A stretch of 10,731 nt of DNA, taken from positions 1 to 10,731 of the forward strand of contig JALSSE010000270.1 in the NCBI GenBank assembly GCA_026984415.1. Reading direction: 5' to 3'. Positions within the stretch are counted from its first letter, which is position 1. Every line of letters starts with the position of its first letter. The stretch comes from Hydrogenothermaceae bacterium. GTDB lineage: Bacteria; Aquificota; Aquificae; Hydrogenothermales; Hydrogenothermaceae. The position numbers were made by a program, and so were the translations under genes. Positions 7,299 through 10,731 of the stretch are shown here, one piece after another. The notes under the pieces were generated by a model that saw only the letters and a list, made by a program, of their open reading frames with translations, made no database searches and was not told where the DNA came from.

Positions 7299-8603
7299 AT
7301 GAATATTTTTAAGTATTTCCTTATTACTATTTTTTGTTCTGTAACAGTAACGTTTTCTGCAACTTTGTATGTTTCCCCTTTATCAGAAGGAACAGGAGAT
7401 TGTCTATCAGAATCTAATTCCTGTGATTTACAAACTGCATTTTCTATTGCACAAAGTAATGGGGAAGGTGATAATATTTTAATAAAACCAGGTGAGTATA
7501 ATTTCACAACATCTGTGACTTATCAAAGTGATAATGGAGATAGTGGAAATTTTCTTGTAGTTGAAGCATTAGACCCGAAAAATAAACCTGTACTAAAAAG
7601 TTCTGGAGAAATAAGTATTGAAACCGATACAAGTGGGGATAAAGGGGATATAAATGGGGATATAACTATAAAAAATATTGAATTTCAAATGAGAGTTAAA
7701 ATTGTTACAAGAGAAGCTGAAATTCTTGTGGAAAATTGTATATTTGATTCTATTAGTGGAAATAGTTATTATGGTAAAATTTACATTTATCCTTATATCT
7801 CTAAAGGATATTTTAGAAATAACAAAGTTCTCAATAATTCATCAAATGAAAATATGAAAGGAACATTAGGTATTTATACATTATTTGGTCAATTATTTAT
7901 TTATAATAACTTGTTCGCAAACAACTCTAATCAAGGTTTAGGTGGTGCTGTGTATTCTTTTTCAAATAGAGGTAGTTTGTATATTTACAATAACACTTTT
8001 TTCAATAATTCTGCAAGTGAAGGAGGAGCGTACTATATAAAACAATTAAATAATGCCAGTAGTGTAAACATATATAACAATATATTTTGGGAAAATACCG
8101 CAACTAAAAGTGATAATAGTGGTGATGATATATATATAAATTCAGATGGGGATGATGATGGAACAGGTGCTAATATCAAATTGTATAACAATATTACAGG
8201 AGAAAATTCTAATTATGTTACAGGACAATCAGAAGATATATTTATCACTAAAATAGACAATTTTCAGGCAGGAGATAATAAAAGTACAAATCCAAAATTT
8301 AAAAATACTTCAGATAACGATTTTAGAATTTCTTCCTCTTCTCCAGCTATTGATATGGGAACTGATTCATTACCTAAAGAGGCTAAACTTCCTGATAAGG
8401 ATATAGATGGAAATGATAGAATTATTGACGGGAATGGGGATAATACAGCTATTATAGACATTGGTGCTTATGAGTATGTACCTTCATCAGGTGGAGGTGG
8501 TGGTTGTTCATTTGGATATTTAAATACTAATACAGGCCTATTCATTATTTTGACTATCTTAATTTTATTTATAAATAAAAGGTATATATACAGAACAAAA
8601 TAA
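7299..8603 (+). CDS. Exported parallel beta-helix protein with choice-of-anchor Q-like region and Cys/TM C-terminal anchor signal
   Basis: A 434-residue secreted, probably surface-attached protein; substrate unknown. It has a signal peptide at about 1-20 (cleavage likely after VTFSA) and a C35-x6-C42 pair just before LQTAFSIAQSNGEGDNILIKPGEY, the usual entry of polymorphic-outer-membrane-protein or pectate-lyase-like right-handed beta-helices. The helix core follows, with repeating rungs LFIYNNLFANNS (199-210), LYIYNNTFFNNS (227-238), VNIYNNIFWENT (256-267) and IKLYNNIT (293-300). SSPAIDMG (347-354) and DIGAYEY (387-393) match the module often named choice-of-anchor Q. The tail is GGGGG (398-402), C403-S404, a membrane segment (about 413-425) and a basic end (KRYIYRTK). 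AGGAGG at 7287-7292, 6 nt before the ATG, fixes the start. The gene stands alone, with its own terminator, between two housekeeping operons. Its many Asn, Ser and Asp residues are unlike its neighbours. Confidence 0.85.
   Translation: MNIFKYFLITIFCSVTVTFSATLYVSPLSEGTGDCLSESNSCDLQTAFSIAQSNGEGDNILIKPGEYNFTTSVTYQSDNGDSGNFLVVEALDPKNKPVLKSSGEISIETDTSGDKGDINGDITIKNIEFQMRVKIVTREAEILVENCIFDSISGNSYYGKIYIYPYISKGYFRNNKVLNNSSNENMKGTLGIYTLFGQLFIYNNLFANNSNQGLGGAVYSFSNRGSLYIYNNTFFNNSASEGGAYYIKQLNNASSVNIYNNIFWENTATKSDNSGDDIYINSDGDDDGTGANIKLYNNITGENSNYVTGQSEDIFITKIDNFQAGDNKSTNPKFKNTSDNDFRISSSSPAIDMGTDSLPKEAKLPDKDIDGNDRIIDGNGDNTAIIDIGAYEYVPSSGGGGGCSFGYLNTNTGLFIILTILILFINKRYIYRTK
7892..8197 (+). repeat. Protein-level beta-helix rung repeats
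   Basis: Four related segments occur at residues 199-210, 227-238, 256-267 and 293-300 of the beta-helix protein. Each is built on hydrophobic-x-IYNN followed by F/I-x-x-N/E-N-S/T, spaced about 28-37 residues apart. The DNA copies are diverged, so this is an ancient structural repeat (successive coils with an Asn ladder) and not a recent tandem duplication. Confidence 0.75.
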
Positions 8604-8634
8604 ATATAAGTCTTTTGGTATCTAAACCTATTTT

Positions 8635-8663
8635 AGCTCCCAGACTTAAACTGGGAGTTTTTT
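8635..8663 (+). terminator. Rho-independent terminator after the beta-helix gene
   Basis: CTCCCAG (8637-8643) and CTGGGAG (8651-8657) form a perfect 7-bp stem with a 7-nt loop, extendable by a G-U and an A-U pair, followed directly by six T residues (8658-8663). It begins about 30 bp after the stop codon. The reverse side lacks a T-run, so it acts in the plus direction only. Confidence 0.9.
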
Positions 8664-8684
8664 GTTTTATTTATCTATAACCCC

Positions 8685-8712
8685 TTTAAATTTAGAAAAA
8701 ACTACCTATCAT
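8685..8712 (+). promoter_or_regulatory. Possible promoter for the unknown gene, aat and recN
   Basis: TTTAAA (8685-8690), a 16-bp spacer and TATCAT (8707-8712) lie between the terminator and the next gene. A promoter is expected here because transcription from upstream is terminated. The boxes match the consensus at four and five of six positions, which in AT-rich DNA is only suggestive. Confidence 0.3.
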
Positions 8713-8733
8713 ATTTTTATTAAAATAAAAAAG

Positions 8734-8744
8734 AAGGAAGGAAG
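8734..8744 (+). promoter_or_regulatory. Ribosome binding site that selects a GTG start
   Basis: AAGGAAGGAAG contains AAGGA (8738-8742) 6 nt before GTG at 8749. This supports GTG as the start of the unknown protein over the in-frame TTG at 8662, which lies inside the terminator T-run. Confidence 0.65.
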
Positions 8745-8748
8745 AAAA

Positions 8749-9159
8749 GTGATAGAGTTAGATGTAGAGGAAGTATTTTTAGAAAATGAAGTTTTAAATT
8801 TAGTCATTGATGACGAAGAAATAGTAAATAATCTTAACTACATGGAAGATTATGATATAAATTTATCTGCTGTCCAGTATCCAGAATATACAAGAATATT
8901 TGAAATCCTTGTATCAGATAAAAGAACAAATGAAAATTATAAAATTTCCATTGAGTTTGAAGAAAAATATATGCCTTTATTTCAAGAATATTTTGAAAAT
9001 GTAAGACATATTGCATTTACAGACACAGACTACAAATACCCGGAAAAATTCTTCTATATCAGCGATGAAGATAAACTGCCGTGGATGGAACATTTTGAGG
9101 CATGGAATGAAATTATAACCCTTGAGAGAATGTTAAAAAGGGAGGAGATGGAATTATAA
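8749..9159 (+). CDS. Hypothetical acidic protein, unrecognised
   Basis: I do not recognise this family. From the GTG at 8749 it encodes 136 residues with no signal peptide, membrane segment or cysteine, so it is probably a soluble cytoplasmic protein. It is strongly acidic (VIELDVEEVFLENEVLNL at the start, SDEDKLPWMEHFEAWNEI near the end). The first half looks like alternating beta strands (IFEILVSDKR, YKISIEFEEKYM). A Trp-containing helix follows, and the C-terminus (LERMLKREEMEL) is charged and helical. The frame extends upstream to TTG at 8662 (165 residues), but that codon is within the terminator, whereas the GTG has a good ribosome site. The stop codon overlaps the presumed start of aat, so the two are probably translated in a coupled way. 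Even codon texture and open length over 130 codons argue that it is a real gene. Confidence 0.7.
   Translation: MIELDVEEVFLENEVLNLVIDDEEIVNNLNYMEDYDINLSAVQYPEYTRIFEILVSDKRTNENYKISIEFEEKYMPLFQEYFENVRHIAFTDTDYKYPEKFFYISDEDKLPWMEHFEAWNEIITLERMLKREEMEL
9140..9147 (+). promoter_or_regulatory. Ribosome binding site for the non-canonical aat start
   Basis: GGGAGGAG lies within the last codons of the unknown gene. In the aat frame it is 5 nt before ATT (9153) and 8 nt before ATA (9156). The nearby ATG at 9148 is in the other gene's frame and reaches a stop after three codons. Confidence 0.55.
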
Positions 9160-9836
9160 CAATACTAAAGGAAAATGATGAAATTTATTTTCCTGACCCA
9201 AGATACGCCTCAAAGGAGGGGTTGGTTGCTGTAAATGGTGATTTATCTCCTGAGAGGCTTTTATTTGCTTACAGCATTGGCATATTCCCGTGGTATTCAA
9301 AAGAAGAGCCAATTTTATGGTGGTCTCCAGACCCAAGAATGGTTCTTTATCCTGATAAATTTAAAGTTCACAGAAGTTTAAAAAAAGTAATAAAAAAAGG
9401 AAAATTTGAAGTAAAATTTGATACTAACTTTGAGGAAGTTATAAAAAATTGTGCAACCGTAAAAAGAAAGCACGAAGATGGTACATGGATTTTACCAGAA
9501 GTAATTGAAGCTTATACAAAACTTCACCATTTAGGATTTGCCCATTCGGTAGAAACTTATTTAGATGGAGAACTTGTTGGAGGACTTTACGGAGTGAGTA
9601 TTGGGAAAATGTTTTCAGGGGAATCTATGTTTTCTAAAGTAAGTGATGCCTCAAAGGTTGCCCTTTATTATTTAGTAGAAAAATTAAAAGAATGGGAATT
9701 TGATTTTATAGACTGTCAGATACCTTCTGAACATTTTAAAAAATGGGGAGGAATTGAGGTTTCAAGAAATGAATTTTTAGACCAGTTAGAAATAGCTGTA
9801 AAAAAAGAAACAAAAATTGGCAAATGGGAGCTTTAA
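9156..9836 (+). CDS. aat: Leucyl/phenylalanyl-tRNA--protein transferase (Aat)
   Basis: Aat adds Leu or Phe from aminoacyl-tRNA to proteins with N-terminal Lys or Arg, marking them for ClpAP/ClpS degradation; cytoplasmic. Family motifs are clear: FPDPRYASKEGLVAVNGDLS, LLFAYSIGIFPWYS, PILWWSPDPRMVLYP, DGTWILPEVIEAYTKLHHLG, AHSVETYLDGELVGGLYGVSIG, FSGESMFSKVSDASKVAL and FIDCQIPSEHFKKWGG. The start is unusual. The first ordinary start in frame is TTG at 9222, but it would delete the conserved FPDPRYASKEG segment and has its purine-rich site only 2 nt away. The frame is open back to 9126 with no ATG, GTG, TTG or CTG. I therefore place the start at ATA 9156, or ATT 9153, behind GGGAGGAG; ATA overlaps the preceding TAA as ATAA. 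This gives 226 residues, close to the usual 230. Product call is firm, exact start is not. Confidence 0.93.
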   Translation: MTILKENDEIYFPDPRYASKEGLVAVNGDLSPERLLFAYSIGIFPWYSKEEPILWWSPDPRMVLYPDKFKVHRSLKKVIKKGKFEVKFDTNFEEVIKNCATVKRKHEDGTWILPEVIEAYTKLHHLGFAHSVETYLDGELVGGLYGVSIGKMFSGESMFSKVSDASKVALYYLVEKLKEWEFDFIDCQIPSEHFKKWGGIEVSRNEFLDQLEIAVKKETKIGKWEL

Positions 9837-9837
9837 A

Positions 9838-10731
9838 ATGCTTTCTCAGATAAACATTAAAAAATTCCTCTACATAGAAAATATAACTTTAAACCTTTCA
9901 AAAAATCTAAATGTTTTTACAGGTGAAACAGGTGTTGGTAAATCACTGATAGTTGATGCAATCTCTTTTGTTTTGGGGGAAAAGCAAAAATTAAACGAAG
10001 GGGATTTTGTTGAGCTTGTATTTGAAAATATTCAAAACGAATTTTCAGAAGAAGGAACCCTGATAACTGCAAGGGAAATAAGAAACGGAAAAAGTATTTA
10101 TTTTCTAAACGGAAGAAGGGCAACTTTATCAACTATAAAAGAAGCTACTAAAGATATTATTGAAATCCATGGACAGCACCACCAGCAAAAACTCTTTTCA
10201 CCAGATTACCACAGGGAAATAATTGATACATTTTCAAATTTACAAAATATTCTGTCAGAATTTCAGGAAAAATTTTTTAAATTAAAAGAAATAGAGAAAA
10301 AAGAAAAAGAACTGAAAGAAGAACAATCAAACAGATTGAGGGAGTTAGATATACTCCAGTATCAGTTAGAAGAACTTGAAGAACTGAATTTACAGGAAAA
10401 TGAAAAGGAGATTTTAGAGCAGGAGTACAATTACCTTTCAAACATCCAGTCTGTAAAACAGATAGTATCTGAAAGTTTGATTTTATTAAATGAAAGTGAA
10501 AACAGCACACTTGATAATTTAGGAATTGTGATAAAAAATTTAGATAAGATTTCAGAAATCAGCCCTGAAATTAAAAATCTACTAAATGAATTGGAAGAGG
10601 CAAAAGCAATAGTTGAAAATGTTTCTTACTCTTTAAACAACCTTGACACAGATTTTGATATTGAAAGGTACAATCAGATTGAAGAAAGGTTAAACAGCAT
10701 AAACAGATTAGAGAAAAAATACAATGTAGAT
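9838..10731 (+). CDS. recN: DNA repair protein RecN, 3'-truncated by the window edge
   Basis: RecN is an SMC-like ATPase that acts in recombinational repair of double-strand breaks; cytoplasmic, nucleoid-associated. The frame is open for 298 codons to the end of the window. It begins MLSQINIKKFLYIENITLNL, typical of RecN, with Walker A GETGVGKS at 29-36, then LIVDAISFVLG, SIYFLNGRRATL (86-97) and IEIHGQHHQQKLF (108-120), the conserved IHGQH segment of the head domain. From about residue 145 onward it is coiled coil rich in Glu, Lys and Leu (EIEKKEKELKEEQSNRLREL). The Walker B half and second coil lie beyond the window. The stretch between Walker A and IHGQH seems some 20-30 residues shorter than in E. 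coli. GGGAG at 9826-9830 is 7 nt before the ATG, which follows the aat stop by 1 nt. Confidence 0.95.
   Translation, partial: MLSQINIKKFLYIENITLNLSKNLNVFTGETGVGKSLIVDAISFVLGEKQKLNEGDFVELVFENIQNEFSEEGTLITAREIRNGKSIYFLNGRRATLSTIKEATKDIIEIHGQHHQQKLFSPDYHREIIDTFSNLQNILSEFQEKFFKLKEIEKKEKELKEEQSNRLRELDILQYQLEELEELNLQENEKEILEQEYNYLSNIQSVKQIVSESLILLNESENSTLDNLGIVIKNLDKISEISPEIKNLLNELEEAKAIVENVSYSLNNLDTDFDIERYNQIEERLNSINRLEKKYNVD

Noticed and set aside
8662..8748. Upstream extension of the unknown acidic protein to TTG at 8662 (29 extra residues).
   Set aside because: The TTG lies within the T-run of the preceding terminator and has no ribosome site, whereas GTG 8749 is preceded by AAGGA at good spacing.
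9144..9162. Programmed -1 frameshift joining the unknown gene to aat.
   Set aside because: A -1 slip before the TAA would enter the aat frame, but there is no X-XXY-YYZ slippery heptamer (the bases are G GAA TTA) and no obvious downstream hairpin. A start at ATA or ATT is simpler.
9175..9234. Small 19-codon frame starting ATG ATG just after AAAGGA, overlapping the start of aat.
   Set aside because: It is in the wrong frame for Aat, ends quickly, and overlaps sequence that is clearly conserved Aat N-terminus in the other frame.
1..10731. Mobile elements, CRISPR arrays, tRNA or rRNA genes, toxin-antitoxin or defence genes.
   Set aside because: I looked for regular short repeats, terminal inverted repeats, transposase motifs and cloverleaf-like segments and saw none; almost all of the window is accounted for by the listed genes.

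Overview
The window is AT-rich bacterial DNA (roughly one third G+C by eye), densely packed, with short gaps and several overlapping genes. Lipopolysaccharide-transport genes (LptC, LptA, an LptF/LptG permease) indicate a double-membrane, Gram-negative-type cell. The base composition, the Lys/Glu/Ile-rich proteins and the gene styles resemble thermophilic Aquificota of the Hydrogenothermaceae (Sulfurihydrogenibium-like). That placement is inference from memory of such genomes, not a database result.

Layout. (1) Positions 1-3142, plus strand: the 3' part of hemA, then lptC, lptA and aroA, with gaps of 3 bp, a 1-bp overlap and 20 bp, so very probably one transcript. (2) Positions 3135-7125, minus strand: an operon reading leuC, a small DUF2892 membrane protein, ruvX, mltG and an LptF/LptG permease. 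Its promoter (TTGGAA-17-TATAAT) lies upstream of leuC. The last gene ends convergently against aroA with an 8-bp overlap and no visible terminator. (3) Positions 7299-8663, plus strand: a single-gene unit encoding an exported parallel beta-helix protein that ends in a Gly-rich/Cys/transmembrane/basic tail, followed by a clear rho-independent terminator. (4) Positions 8749-10731, plus strand: an unrecognised acidic protein, aat, and the 5' part of recN, again tightly packed.

Most genes are housekeeping: haem and aromatic amino acid precursors (hemA, aroA), leucine synthesis (leuC), envelope building (lptC, lptA, lptF/G, mltG), rRNA maturation (ruvX), protein turnover by the N-end rule (aat) and DNA repair (recN). 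The lpt genes sit on both strands and flank aroA.

I did not find a clearly new multi-gene system. The points most worth a second look are the beta-helix surface protein with a C-terminal signal resembling the invariant-Cys CTERM sorting signals, and the start of aat. The aat frame has no ATG, GTG or TTG before a conserved N-terminal segment, and it appears to begin at an ATA or ATT codon overlapping the stop of the preceding unknown gene. No tRNA, rRNA, CRISPR array, transposase or phage gene was seen.
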